The notes beneath the pieces are model-generated. The model ran no database searches and was not told the origin of the DNA. It saw only the letters and a list, made by a program, of their open reading frames with translations. Shown one piece after another: positions 14,110-22,473 of a stretch of DNA of 64,000 nt. The DNA comes from an uncultured Enterorhabdus sp. (GTDB taxonomy: Bacteria; Actinomycetota; Coriobacteriia; Coriobacteriales; Eggerthellaceae), in assembly GCA_947649205.1 (NCBI GenBank), contig CANSQM010000001.1, positions 1 to 64,000 on the forward strand. The letters run 5' to 3'. The first letter of the stretch is position 1, and each line of letters begins with the position of its first letter. The position numbers and the translations under genes are program-made.

Positions 14110-16440
14110 ATGGCAATCAACATCGCCCTTGCCGGGAACCCCAACTGCGGCAAGACGACCATGTTCAACGATCTGACCGGCGCGAACCAGTATGTGGGAA
14201 ACTGGCCCGGTGTGACTGTTGAGAAGAAGGAGGGCCCCTGGCGGCACGACAAATCGGTGACCATTACCGACCTGCCGGGCGTGTACTCGCTCTCGCCCTA
14301 CACCCCCGAGGAGATCGTCACCCGCGACTATCTCATGAGCGGCAAGCCCGATGTGGTGGTGAACCTGGTGGACGCCACCAACCTCGAGCGCAACCTCTAC
14401 CTCACCACCCAGATCATCGACCTGGGCATTCCGGTGGTCATCGCCCTGAACATGATGGATCTCGTGGAGAAGAACGGCGATACCATCGACGTAGCCGGCC
14501 TCTCTGCCCGCCTGGGCTGCCCCATCGTGGAGACGTCCGCTCTCAAGGGCCGCGGCACCGCTGAGGTCATCGAGGCCGCCCGCGCGGCCGCCGCGGCCGG
14601 TGCTGCTCCTGCGACCACCCTGCGCTTTTCCAACGACGTGGAGGAGGGCCTGGCGCACATCGCCGCCATCGCCGGGGACCGTATCGCTGGCCGCCATGGC
14701 CGCTGGTACGCTATCAAGCTCTTCGAAGGCGAGCAGCTCACCGTGGACAAGCTGAATCTGCCGGCCGCCGAGATCGCCTCCATCGCCGCCATCCGCGACG
14801 CGGTGGAAGACGCCGAGGACGACGACGCCGAGTCCATCATCACCAACGAGCGCTACGATGGCATCACTGCCGTTTGCGACGCCTGCGTGAAGAAGTCGCC
14901 GAGGGCCATGACCACCACCCAGAAGATCGACCGTGTGGCCACCAATCGCGTCCTCGGCATTCCGATCTTCGTCGTCATCATGTTCCTCGTGTACTACATC
15001 TCGGTGTCCACCGTGGGCACGCTCGTGACCGATTGGGCCAACGACGGCCTGTTCGGCGACGGCTGGCTCTACACCGGCACCGAGCAGTACGACGCGGCCG
15101 TCGAGGAGTTCGAGGGCATCTTGGAAACCGCCGAGGGCAGCGCTGCCTTCGAGGCCGGCGAGCTGGAAGAGCCCGACCCGGCCGACTACGGCCTCTACCA
15201 CGTGGGCGTGCCCGTGGTGGTGGGCGGCTGGCTTGAGTCCGTCGGCGCGGCACCGTGGGTGCAATCGCTCGTGCTCGACGGCATCATTGCCGGCGTGGGT
15301 GCCGTCATCGGCTTCGTTCCGCAGCTGATCGTGCTGTTCATCCTGCTCGGCTTCTTGGAGGGCTGCGGATATATGGCCCGTGTCGCCTTCATCATGGACC
15401 GCATCTTCCGGCGCTTCGGCCTGTCCGGCAAGTCCTTCATCCCCATGCTCATCGCCTCGGGCTGCGGTGTGCCCGCGGTCATGGCCACCAAGACCATCGA
15501 GAACGAGAAGGACCGCCGCATGACCATCATGACCACCACGATGATCCCCTGCGGCGCGAAGCTGCCCATCATCGCGCTCGTGTTCGGCGCGCTCGCCGGC
15601 GGCGACTACGAGGCCACCTGGTGGGTCGCCCCGGTGTTCTACTTCCTGGGCCTGGCTGCCATCATCCTGTCCTGCATCATCTTGAAGAAGTTCCGCGCCT
15701 TTGCCGGCGAGGTGGCCCCCTTCATCATGGAGCTGCCCCAGTACCATCTGCCCACGGTGAAGAACGTGCTTCTGTCCATGTGGGAGCGCGTGCGCAGCTA
15801 CGTGGTGAAGGCCGGTACCATCATCTTCCTGTCCTCTATGGTCATCTGGTTCCTGCTGAACTTCGGTTTCTACGAGGGCGCCTTTGGCCTGCTCGATTCC
15901 GAGATGGACGATTACATCCAGTACAGCCTCATGGCCGGTCTGGGCAACCTGCTCGCCTGGATCTTCGCGCCGCTCGGCTTCGGCAACTGGGAGTCCGCCG
16001 TCACCTCCATCACGGGGCTGGTGGCCAAGGAGAACGTCGTGGCCACCGTGGGTGTCATTACGAGCCTTGGCGAAGTGGGCGAGGCCGATCCCAGCCTGTG
16101 GGCGTCGTTTGCCGCCATGCTCGGCGGCAGCAGCGCCGCTATCGTGGCCTTCTGCGCCTTCAACCTCTTGTGCGCCCCCTGCTTCGCCGCCATCGGCACC
16201 ATCCGCCGCCAGATGATGTCCGCGAAGTGGACCTGGGCCGCCATCGGCTACATGACCGCCTTCGCCTGGTGCGTGGGCCTCATGCTCTATCAGTTTGTCG
16301 GCTTGGCCACCGGCGAAGTCGCCTTCAACCCCTTCACGGTCCTGGCCGTTGCCGTGGCCGCGGGCACGCTCTTCCTGCTGTTCCGCCCTGTCGCCAAGCC
16401 AGGCGCGGCCGCGCTGAAGACAGCGGCCGACAACGCCTAA
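14110..16440 (+). CDS. feoB: Ferrous iron transporter FeoB
   Basis: A 776-residue membrane GTPase importing Fe2+. The N-terminal G domain shows G1 GNPNCGKT (residues 9-16), G3 DLPG, and a G4-type NMMDL. The first transmembrane segment (GIPIFVVIMFLVYYISVSTVGT) follows a spacer helical domain. Gate motifs include the GCGVPAVMATKTIENEKDRRMTIMTTTMIPCGAKLPI block and a second GLVAKENVVATVG gate. Length and motifs are normal for the family. Confidence 0.97.
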   Translation: MAINIALAGNPNCGKTTMFNDLTGANQYVGNWPGVTVEKKEGPWRHDKSVTITDLPGVYSLSPYTPEEIVTRDYLMSGKPDVVVNLVDATNLERNLYLTTQIIDLGIPVVIALNMMDLVEKNGDTIDVAGLSARLGCPIVETSALKGRGTAEVIEAARAAAAAGAAPATTLRFSNDVEEGLAHIAAIAGDRIAGRHGRWYAIKLFEGEQLTVDKLNLPAAEIASIAAIRDAVEDAEDDDAESIITNERYDGITAVCDACVKKSPRAMTTTQKIDRVATNRVLGIPIFVVIMFLVYYISVSTVGTLVTDWANDGLFGDGWLYTGTEQYDAAVEEFEGILETAEGSAAFEAGELEEPDPADYGLYHVGVPVVVGGWLESVGAAPWVQSLVLDGIIAGVGAVIGFVPQLIVLFILLGFLEGCGYMARVAFIMDRIFRRFGLSGKSFIPMLIASGCGVPAVMATKTIENEKDRRMTIMTTTMIPCGAKLPIIALVFGALAGGDYEATWWVAPVFYFLGLAAIILSCIILKKFRAFAGEVAPFIMELPQYHLPTVKNVLLSMWERVRSYVVKAGTIIFLSSMVIWFLLNFGFYEGAFGLLDSEMDDYIQYSLMAGLGNLLAWIFAPLGFGNWESAVTSITGLVAKENVVATVGVITSLGEVGEADPSLWASFAAMLGGSSAAIVAFCAFNLLCAPCFAAIGTIRRQMMSAKWTWAAIGYMTAFAWCVGLMLYQFVGLATGEVAFNPFTVLAVAVAAGTLFLLFRPVAKPGAAALKTAADNA

Positions 16441-16531
16441 ACGTCCGTTTCCCGCCAGGTGCCCGCGCCATCCCACGCTGTGGAAGTGGTCGCGGCGCCT
16501 GCCGGGGCGGCATGATCGCAAAGGATTCGCC

Positions 16532-16735
16532 ATGCAAGAACTCATTCTCAATGGACCCACCATCGCCGTTCTGATCGTCATCGCGGCCCTCGCGGTGCTC
16601 GCCATCCGCCGCATGACTCGTCGCGGTCTGTGCGATTGCGGCGACCGGTGCGAGGGAGGCTGCCACGGCTGCGACGGATGCGCGGCAGCGGAATCGATGG
16701 CGGCCGCCATAGGGGAGGCGGTGCGGAAGGGGTAA
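16532..16735 (+). CDS. FeoB-associated Cys-rich membrane protein
   Basis: 67 residues: one membrane helix (TIAVLIVIAALAVLAI) followed by a cysteine cluster CDCGDRCEGGCHGCDGC. This matches the small Cys-rich proteins found next to FeoB in many anaerobes (PF12669-type). Six or seven closely spaced cysteines suggest metal handling at the cytoplasmic face. It lies 91 nt after feoB. Confidence 0.8.
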   Translation: MQELILNGPTIAVLIVIAALAVLAIRRMTRRGLCDCGDRCEGGCHGCDGCAAAESMAAAIGEAVRKG

Positions 16736-16864
16736 GTGACGCGGGGTCGCGCGGCCCGGGGCTGCGGCCGGCGCCACGGACTGCGGGACCGCACGCAGAC
16801 GGGGAAGCACGGCTCCCCTCGCAGGTCAAGCAACCGCTGGCAAACCGTTGGCGAAAACAATGTG

Positions 16865-16902
16865 AACGAGGCTCGGAACTCTGTGTCCGAGCCTCGTTTT
16901 TT
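16865..16902 (+). terminator. Strong Rho-independent terminator of the feo operon
   Basis: A 13-bp perfect stem (AACGAGGCTCGGA with TCCGAGCCTCGTT, loop of 8 nt) is followed by a run of T. It separates the feo genes from the DtxR-type gene. Confidence 0.9.
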
Positions 16903-16951
16903 GCCGGGGGCCGTGATACCATGACATGACGTATCTGATAAGGAGAGCGCT

Positions 16952-17332
16952 GTGGTGAAGACATCCATGTCCCACGAGGACTACCTCGAGGCCATCGTCA
17001 TGCTGGGAGGCACGACGGATGTCCCCGTGCGCTCGGTGGACGTGGCCAACAAGCTGGGTGTCTCCAAGGCCTCGGTGAACAAGGCCATCTCCGCCCTGAA
17101 GGAGCAGCAGCTCGTCATCCAGCCCCATTACGGCGATATCACCCTGACCGAGGAGGGCTACGCCTACGGTCGTTCGGTCCTCGGCCGCCATCGCATGCTC
17201 TTCGACTTCCTCACCCAGGCCGTGGGCATCCCGCCGGATGTGGCCGAGGACGAGGCCTGCCAGATGGAGCATGCCATCAGCGACGAATCCTTCAAGAAAT
17301 GGGAGGCCTTCGTCAAGGGCCTCAACTTGTAA
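16952..17332 (+). CDS. DtxR/MntR-family metal-dependent regulator
   Basis: 126 residues with the DtxR-type winged helix: SHEDYLEAIVMLGG...VRSVDVANKLGVSKASVNKAISALKEQQLVIQPHYGDITLTEEG. A helical segment with candidate metal ligands follows (RHRMLFDFLTQAVGIPPDVAEDEACQMEH). It has the size of MntR-like proteins and lacks the SH3-like third domain of DtxR. GTG 16952 has AGGAG 6 nt upstream. Given its place after feo, it is the obvious candidate to read the CTAACTTTAT elements. Confidence 0.85.
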   Translation: MVKTSMSHEDYLEAIVMLGGTTDVPVRSVDVANKLGVSKASVNKAISALKEQQLVIQPHYGDITLTEEGYAYGRSVLGRHRMLFDFLTQAVGIPPDVAEDEACQMEHAISDESFKKWEAFVKGLNL

Positions 17333-17421
17333 ACGGCCCCAGCGCCCGACCGACCCATCCGCTTTCGACTGACTACCCGCCCCAGAAACGAACCCCGGCA
17401 GCGAAAGGAAGTTCCGCCCCC

Positions 17422-18486
17422 GTGCCACGCCAGGCCAACATCGTCTCCTTCGACGCAGCGCGCCGCGCCGCTGCGGGCACTCGTGTGCCCGGGCGCGGGT
17501 CTGCGCGCCCCGCCGGCCGCACCGCGGCGGCTGTTCTCGACGGAGCCGGGGAAGTGCGCGTGCGCTCGACTGGCCGGCGGCCCGCGGGCTCGCCGACCGG
17601 GGCCGAGTGCCCCGCCGGCCACGCTGTCGTTGGCACCGCTGCGGCCTTCCCGGGTGCCCGTCCGGCGTCTTCCGCGGCCCCGCTGCGCACCGCGGGGGCC
17701 GCCCGGCCCCACAACCCCACGCCGAGCTGGTACGACGGCGGCACCTCGGCGCGGCCCCGTCCCGATGACGGCTTCCTCTCTGGGGCCGCCGGCCGGGCCG
17801 AGGACGAGGCCGGCGAGGAATACGAGGCGCGGCTGCTGGCCGCCCTCGAGGAGCGGGAGCGCGGTCCTTTGGGCCGTCTGGCCGCCAAGCGCCGGGAGCG
17901 CACCAAGGAGCGGGCCGGCAAGGAGTACTTCCGCCAGTACGAGGCCGGTAAGGCCTCCGACGCCGCCCAGGGCGGTCCCCGAGCAGCGGTGTACAAGGGG
18001 GAGATGGGCTCGTCCCACAAGCGCTCCTCCCGCATGCAGCAGCAGGCGGCCTCGGGCTCGGCCCGGCGCAGCCGTGCCGCCATGGCCACGGCTGAGAAGC
18101 CGTCGCTGTTCGCGCGGCCGCCCCTCATGGGGCTGGCGGCCACGGCCCTCTGCGTGGCCTTCGCCGTGGCCTTCCTCTACGGGCCGGCCCAGCAGCTCTA
18201 CGTGGACATGCGCGAGCGCGACCGCCTCTCCGCCGAGTACGAGGCCGTGGTGGAGCGCAACGAGGCCCTCGGCGCCCAGGTGGACGCCCTCCAGACCGAT
18301 GCGGGCATCGAGGATGCCGCCCGCACCCAGCTCGGTTGGGTGCGCGAGGGCGAGCACGCCGTGTCCGTGGGCGGCCTGGAGACGAGGGAGAAGCCGGAGT
18401 TCCGCGGCAACATCCTCTCCGAGGACATCGAGCTGCCGGACACCTGGTACTCGAGCATCCTCGATCCCATCTTCGGCGTGAAGTAG
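17422..18486 (+). CDS. Septum formation initiator (FtsB/DivIC family) with long disordered N-terminus
   Basis: About 354 residues. The C-terminal third has one membrane helix (LMGLAATALCVAFAVAFLYGPAQQLY) followed by a coiled coil (RERDRLSAEYEAVVERNEALGAQVDALQTDAGIEDAARTQLGWVREGE), the DivIC/FtsB divisome architecture. The first 230 residues are Ala/Arg/Pro/Gly-rich and predicted to be disordered and cytoplasmic, a common actinobacterial feature. GTG 17422 with AAAGGAAG about 10 nt upstream is preferred; the frame is open upstream but lacks a good start. Confidence 0.78.
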   Translation: MPRQANIVSFDAARRAAAGTRVPGRGSARPAGRTAAAVLDGAGEVRVRSTGRRPAGSPTGAECPAGHAVVGTAAAFPGARPASSAAPLRTAGAARPHNPTPSWYDGGTSARPRPDDGFLSGAAGRAEDEAGEEYEARLLAALEERERGPLGRLAAKRRERTKERAGKEYFRQYEAGKASDAAQGGPRAAVYKGEMGSSHKRSSRMQQQAASGSARRSRAAMATAEKPSLFARPPLMGLAATALCVAFAVAFLYGPAQQLYVDMRERDRLSAEYEAVVERNEALGAQVDALQTDAGIEDAARTQLGWVREGEHAVSVGGLETREKPEFRGNILSEDIELPDTWYSSILDPIFGVK

Positions 18487-18489
18487 CGC

Positions 18490-18511
18490 GTTCGGGCAAA
18501 GCTGCCCGAAC
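18490..18511 (+). other. Hairpin between divIC and ppx
   Basis: A perfect 9-bp stem GTTCGGGCA/TGCCCGAAC with loop AAGC and no T-tract. It could be a processing site or weak attenuator within the divIC-ppx transcript. Confidence 0.4.
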
Positions 18512-18527
18512 AGAAGGGAGAACTTTC

Positions 18528-19481
18528 ATGACCTGCGAAAACGGCCGTTACGGAGCCCTTGATATCGGAACGGTCACCTGCCGGTTGCTCGTGGCGGATG
18601 TGGAGGGGGGCTCCCTGACCGAGGTGGCCAAGGAGTACGCCATCACCGATCTGGGCGTGGGCGTGGATGCTGCGGGGCGCCTCTCGGAGGAGGCCATGGG
18701 CCGCGTGCTCACCTGCGTCGACCGCTATGGTGAGGTGCTCGCCCGCTGCGACACCCCCGACCATCCTCTGCGCCGTCTCATTGCCGTGGCCACCTCAGCG
18801 GCCCGCGATGCCGCCAATGCCGACGAGTTCGCCGCCCGCCTCGCCGAGCGCGGCGTGACCCTCACGGTCATTCCCGGTGAGAAGGAGGCGGCTCTCACCT
18901 TCGCCGGCGCCTCGGCCGACTTCCCCGACGAGAACCTGCTCGTGGTGGATATCGGCGGCGGCTCCACCGAGCTCATCGCCGGCCGCGCGGGCGCGGCGCC
19001 CGTGGCCTCCCATTCCTTCAACGTGGGCTGCCGCCGGCTGACCGAGCGCTTCCTGCGCGACGACCCCCCTGCGCCCGACGCGCTGGCCGCGGCCCGGGCA
19101 TGGGCGCGCGAGACCATGGCGCCCTACTTCGAGGCTCTGGCCGAGGATGGCTTCGCCATCGATCGGGTGGTGGCCGTGGCCGGTACCGCCACGAGTGTGG
19201 TGGCCATTCGGGAGGCGTTGGCGGTCTACGACTCGTCCCGGGTGCACGGGGCTCAGGTCACGGCCCCGGAGCTGCGGGCCATGGGCGAGCGCCTGGCGGC
19301 CGTGCCCCTCGAGGAGCGCCGGGCCACCGTGGGCCTCGACCCCAAGCGGGCCGGCGTCATCGTGGCGGGGCTCGTCATTCTGGAAGAGGTGCTGGCCCTG
19401 GCCGGCGCCGACGGCTACACGGCGAGCGAGTCGGACATTCTACGGGGCATGATCTGGGAAGCGGCCAAGGGCTGCGCCTAA
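18528..19481 (+). CDS. ppx: Ppx/GppA-family exopolyphosphatase
   Basis: A 317-residue ASKHA-fold phosphatase acting on polyphosphate and/or pppGpp. The phosphate 1 loop ALDIGTVTCRLLVAD, the ATSAARDA segment, phosphate 2 loop LVVDIGGGSTELI, and AGTATSVVAI are visible. It is the short single-module form lacking the HD-type C-terminal domains of E. coli Ppx. ATG 18528 has AAGGGAG upstream. Ppx next to divIC is a frequent actinobacterial arrangement. Confidence 0.88.
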   Translation: MTCENGRYGALDIGTVTCRLLVADVEGGSLTEVAKEYAITDLGVGVDAAGRLSEEAMGRVLTCVDRYGEVLARCDTPDHPLRRLIAVATSAARDAANADEFAARLAERGVTLTVIPGEKEAALTFAGASADFPDENLLVVDIGGGSTELIAGRAGAAPVASHSFNVGCRRLTERFLRDDPPAPDALAAARAWARETMAPYFEALAEDGFAIDRVVAVAGTATSVVAIREALAVYDSSRVHGAQVTAPELRAMGERLAAVPLEERRATVGLDPKRAGVIVAGLVILEEVLALAGADGYTASESDILRGMIWEAAKGCA

Positions 19482-19518
19482 GAAGAGGGCCGTGCGCGCG
19501 AAAACACAGAAGAGAAGT

Positions 19519-19603
19519 TGGTAGGAGCGGTGGGACTCGAACCCACAAGCCTTGCGGCGGCGGATTTTAAGTCCGCTGCGTATGCCCATTCCGCCACGCT
19601 CCC
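19519..19603 (-). tRNA. tRNA-Leu (anticodon UAA)
   Basis: On the minus strand the acceptor GGGAGCG pairs with CGCTCCT, the anticodon loop is CTTAAAA (anticodon TAA) within stem GCGGA/TCCGC, and a long variable arm typical of a class II tRNA follows. The T-loop is TTCGAGT and CCA is encoded (19519-19521). Confidence 0.93.
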
Positions 19604-19667
19604 ACAGGCGATAGATCGCGTCGGCCATCATACCACGAAACGGCCCCGGGCTCGGTTTCCGGGCTCC

Positions 19668-19706
19668 TTAATCTCCCGTTAATCAAAACCTTAGGCAAAA
19701 GTTACT
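19668..19706 (+). promoter_or_regulatory. Array of TTAAT-type elements at 11-nt steps before the kinase gene
   Basis: TTAAT at 19668 and 19679, TTAGG at 19691 and TTACT at 19702 form a direct-repeat array with steps of 11, 12 and 11 nt. OmpR/PhoB-type regulators bind such helically phased direct repeats. A closely similar array lies before the molybdopterin oxidoreductase gene (23796-23834). Confidence 0.6.
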
Positions 19707-19780
19707 CGCCCGCGCGGGCGGGCGGAGGTACCATGGCATGGTGAGAACACCGTATCGCTTGGTGCGGAGAGGGGGTCGCC

Positions 19781-21496
19781 ATGAGGATGCGCACGGTCAG
19801 CCTGCGGGTGATCTCCGTTCTGGTGCTCACGGTCGTCTTCGTCATCGCCACGGTCGTCTTCACCCTCTTCGACATTCGCACCCAGACCGAGCACATGGAG
19901 GCCTCCCTCGTGGAAGAGGCCCGCACCTTCGCCCGCGAGATGGACGCCGTCTGGCAGTTCATGGACAATTCCCAGTACACCATCAACAATACGAGCGACG
20001 GCACCTACGAGTTCAAGGGGCTCCACTGCGCTGTGGTGGGCAAGAGCGTGGGGGCCATCTTCTCGGCGGGGAACAACTACGCCATCCGCTACACGAACTT
20101 CGAGCCCCGCCGCGCCCAGGACAAGCCCGATGCTTTCGAGGCCGAGGCCCTCACCCTGTTCAACGCCGAGAAGGACGTCACCGAGTTCTACCGCATCATG
20201 GACGGCGGGACCGATGGGGACGGGCGCGTGCGCACGGCGGCCGACGACGGAGCGGCCCAGTTCCGCTACGTCCAGGCCCTGCGGGTGAACGAGAGCTGCC
20301 TGGAATGCCACGGCGAGCCGGCCGGGGAGATCGACATCACCGGTTTCGCGAAGGAGGGCTGGACCCTCGATTCCATCGGCGGCGCCATCAGCGTGGTCAT
20401 TCCGCTGGACCAGCAGTACCGGGCCCTGCGCCAGAACGTCGTGCGCGATGTGGGGTTTTTCCTGCTGCTGGCCACGTTCATCGGCCTGGTGGTCTTCGGG
20501 CTCATGACCGTCTTCGTGCTGCGGCCCCTCGAGGCCATGAAGCGGGCCTTCGGGGAGGTGGGCGAGGGACGGCTCGGCCATTCCATGGACGATGCGGGCA
20601 CAGCCCGGGAGGTGTCCAGCCTCATCGAGCGGTTCAACGCCATGGCCGGCGAGCTGCGGGTGACCTACGAGGGGCTGGAAGAGCAGGTGGAAGCTCGTAC
20701 CCAGGATCTGCGCCGAGCCAACGAGGAGCTGGCCGCCCAAAGGGACAGCTTGGAGGCCTTAAGCGAGAAGCTGGCGAAGGAATCCCAGTTCAAGAGCGAT
20801 ATGCTCTCCATGGTGAACCACGAGCTGCGCACGCCGCTCACTTCCATCATCACCCTGTCCCAAATTGCCCTGGAATCGGGCGGCACCGATGCCGAGGAAC
20901 GCTCCAGCTGGGAGGAGGTGCGCAAGTCCAGCTCGGTGCTGCTGGGCATGATCAACAACATGCTCGACATCGCCCGGTCGGACGCGGGGGCCATGGCCGT
21001 GTCCATGGAGCTGATGGACCTGGGCGATATCGTGGCCTCGGTTCAGGGCACCGTGGGGCCCCTGGCCCTAGGGGCACGGGTGGGCCTGACCACCGCCGTG
21101 GCCCCGGACGTGCCCCTCGTGAACGGCGACTACGAGAAGATGCTGCGCATTCTGGAGAACCTCGGCACCAACGCCGTGAAGTTCACGCCGCCCGGCGGCT
21201 CGGTATCCATCGGGGCGACCCGGGATGCGGCCACGGGCGATGTGCTCGTGACCGTGGCCGACGACGGCATCGGCATCGCCGAGGAGGATCGCGAGCGCAT
21301 CTTCGACCGCTTCTTCCAGGTGGACAGCTCGCCCACCCGCATCTACAGCGGCAGCGGGCTGGGTCTGGCGCTCGTGCGGGAGTACGCCGCGGCCCAGGGG
21401 TATACGGTGACGGTGAAAAGCGTGCTGGGGGAGGGAAGCGCGTTCACCGTGCGCATTCCCGCCTCTGCCGTGGTAGAGTTGGACGAGGACGAGTAA
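19781..21496 (+). CDS. Haem-sensing histidine kinase (Tll0287-like/DUF3365 sensor)
   Basis: A 571-residue membrane kinase. Helix 1 (about 7-30) and helix 2 (about 228-250) flank an extracytoplasmic Tll0287-like (DUF3365) domain containing a c-type haem site C173-LEC176-H177. A HAMP domain and coiled coil follow, then the H-box MVNHELRTPL (His347), N-box NLGTNAVKF, and G-boxes DDGIGI and GSGLGL. DUF3365 domains are thought to sense redox state or small ligands through haem. The response regulator gene follows 53 nt downstream. Confidence 0.88.
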   Translation: MRMRTVSLRVISVLVLTVVFVIATVVFTLFDIRTQTEHMEASLVEEARTFAREMDAVWQFMDNSQYTINNTSDGTYEFKGLHCAVVGKSVGAIFSAGNNYAIRYTNFEPRRAQDKPDAFEAEALTLFNAEKDVTEFYRIMDGGTDGDGRVRTAADDGAAQFRYVQALRVNESCLECHGEPAGEIDITGFAKEGWTLDSIGGAISVVIPLDQQYRALRQNVVRDVGFFLLLATFIGLVVFGLMTVFVLRPLEAMKRAFGEVGEGRLGHSMDDAGTAREVSSLIERFNAMAGELRVTYEGLEEQVEARTQDLRRANEELAAQRDSLEALSEKLAKESQFKSDMLSMVNHELRTPLTSIITLSQIALESGGTDAEERSSWEEVRKSSSVLLGMINNMLDIARSDAGAMAVSMELMDLGDIVASVQGTVGPLALGARVGLTTAVAPDVPLVNGDYEKMLRILENLGTNAVKFTPPGGSVSIGATRDAATGDVLVTVADDGIGIAEEDRERIFDRFFQVDSSPTRIYSGSGLGLALVREYAAAQGYTVTVKSVLGEGSAFTVRIPASAVVELDEDE

Positions 21497-21549
21497 GCGG
21501 GTCGGGCGGAGGGAAGGACCGGCGCGGCAGCGAGGGAAGGAAGCCGACG

Positions 21550-22260
21550 ATGTACAAGGTCATGCTCATCGACGACGAGGAGAGCCTGCAGGTGGCCATC
21601 GAGAAGCTGCTCGTGAAGAACGGCTACGAGTATTGCGGGGCCACCGACGGCGAAACGGGTCTGGATATGCTCGCCACGGAGAAGCCGGACCTGCTGCTTT
21701 TAGATGTGATGCTGCCGGGCATGAACGGCTTCGACCTCTGCGCGAAGATCCGGGCCGCGGGGCGGCGCATTCCCATCATCTTCCTGTCGGCGAAGACCGA
21801 CATCGTGGACAAGTCCATCGGCTTTCGGGCCGGAGGCGACGACTACGTGACCAAGCCCTTCGACGCCACGGAGCTCATCCTGCGCATCGAGGCCCACATC
21901 CGCCGCCACAAGGACACCATCGAGTTCGCCCGCTGCACCAACCGCGACGGCACGGTGACCATCGGCGACTTGGAAGTGCGCTTCGACGAGTATCAGGTGC
22001 TCGTGGGAGGGCGCCCCGCGAACCTCACCACTAAGGAGTTCGAGATCGTGGCGTTTCTGGCGACGCACCCGGGCAAGGTGTTTACCCGCAGCCAGATTCA
22101 GGAGTACATCTGGGGCGAGGGGGAGGCCGACGTGCACTCCAATTCCATCACGGTGTTCGTGCGGAAGATCCGCGAGAAGATAGAAGAGAACCCCAGCGAG
22201 CCCAAGTACCTGCTGACGGTGCAGCGCGTCGGCTACAAAATGGCCGATACCCTGGGGTAA
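21550..22260 (+). CDS. OmpR/PhoB-family response regulator
   Basis: 236 residues. The receiver domain has the acidic pocket (Asp8, Asp9), phosphoacceptor Asp52 (LLLLDVMLPG) and the KPF lysine. The C-terminal winged helix shows LTTKEFEIVAFLATHPGKVFTRSQIQEYIWG and VFVRKIREKIEENPSEPKYLLTVQRVGYKM, typical of OmpR-type DNA-binding domains. It is the partner of the upstream kinase and the best candidate to bind the 11-nt-stepped TTAAT arrays at 19668 and 23796. Confidence 0.93.
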   Translation: MYKVMLIDDEESLQVAIEKLLVKNGYEYCGATDGETGLDMLATEKPDLLLLDVMLPGMNGFDLCAKIRAAGRRIPIIFLSAKTDIVDKSIGFRAGGDDYVTKPFDATELILRIEAHIRRHKDTIEFARCTNRDGTVTIGDLEVRFDEYQVLVGGRPANLTTKEFEIVAFLATHPGKVFTRSQIQEYIWGEGEADVHSNSITVFVRKIREKIEENPSEPKYLLTVQRVGYKMADTLG

Positions 22261-22382
22261 CAAGTTTTGCGACTAAAACACCTGAAATCGGTACAAGTTT
22301 TGCGTCCAAAATAGCTAAAGTTGGTGCAAGTTTTGCGACCAAATGGGGTAAATGCATGCAAGTTTTGCTGTTATCCGAGGTC
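22261..22382 (+). repeat. Four direct repeats of about 33 nt before the first DUF4143-type ATPase
   Basis: CAAGTTTTGCGACTAAAA (22261), CAAGTTTTGCGTCCAAAA (22294), CAAGTTTTGCGACCAAAT (22327) and CAAGTTTTGCTGTT (22359) repeat at steps of 33, 33 and 32 nt, about three helical turns. The array starts immediately after the response regulator stop and ends just before the ATPase ribosome site. Only the first 16-18 nt of each unit is conserved, as expected for phased protein-binding sites. Confidence 0.85.
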
Positions 22383-22404
22383 AAGCTATCCTAGGAGACT
22401 TGCC

Positions 22405-22473
22405 GTGCTGAAGCGAAAAGCCTACGATGCCATTGCGCGCTGGAAAGCCGAAAAAACAACCTAGGGTCTCCTT
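22405..22473 (+). pseudogene. Nonsense-interrupted N-terminus of the first ATPase
   Basis: AGGAG (22393-22397) precedes GTG 22405, which opens a frame reading LKRKAYDAIARWKAEKTT, then an in-frame TAG (22462-22464), then GLLVMGARRVGKTT. The pre-stop residues fit the usual N-terminal helix of this ATPase family, so a CAG to TAG change appears to have cut the original start from the rest. The frame downstream is intact. Confidence 0.75.

Noticed and set aside
14032..16968. 978-residue minus-strand open frame opposite feoB
   Set aside because: It is a shadow of a G+C-rich gene: low-complexity His/Gly/Asp/Glu-rich product, no ribosome site, and feoB on the other strand is unambiguous. The same applies to the long minus-strand frames at 47990-50212, 50228-52183 and 56698-59088.
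22261..22382. Repeat arrays at 22261 and 46294 as CRISPR arrays
   Set aside because: The units repeat without unique spacers of constant length, sequences drift along the array, and no cas genes are present.
22462..22464. Pyrrolysine or other readthrough of TAG in ATPase 1
   Set aside because: No recoding context is visible and the family has no such residue; a simple nonsense mutation explains it.
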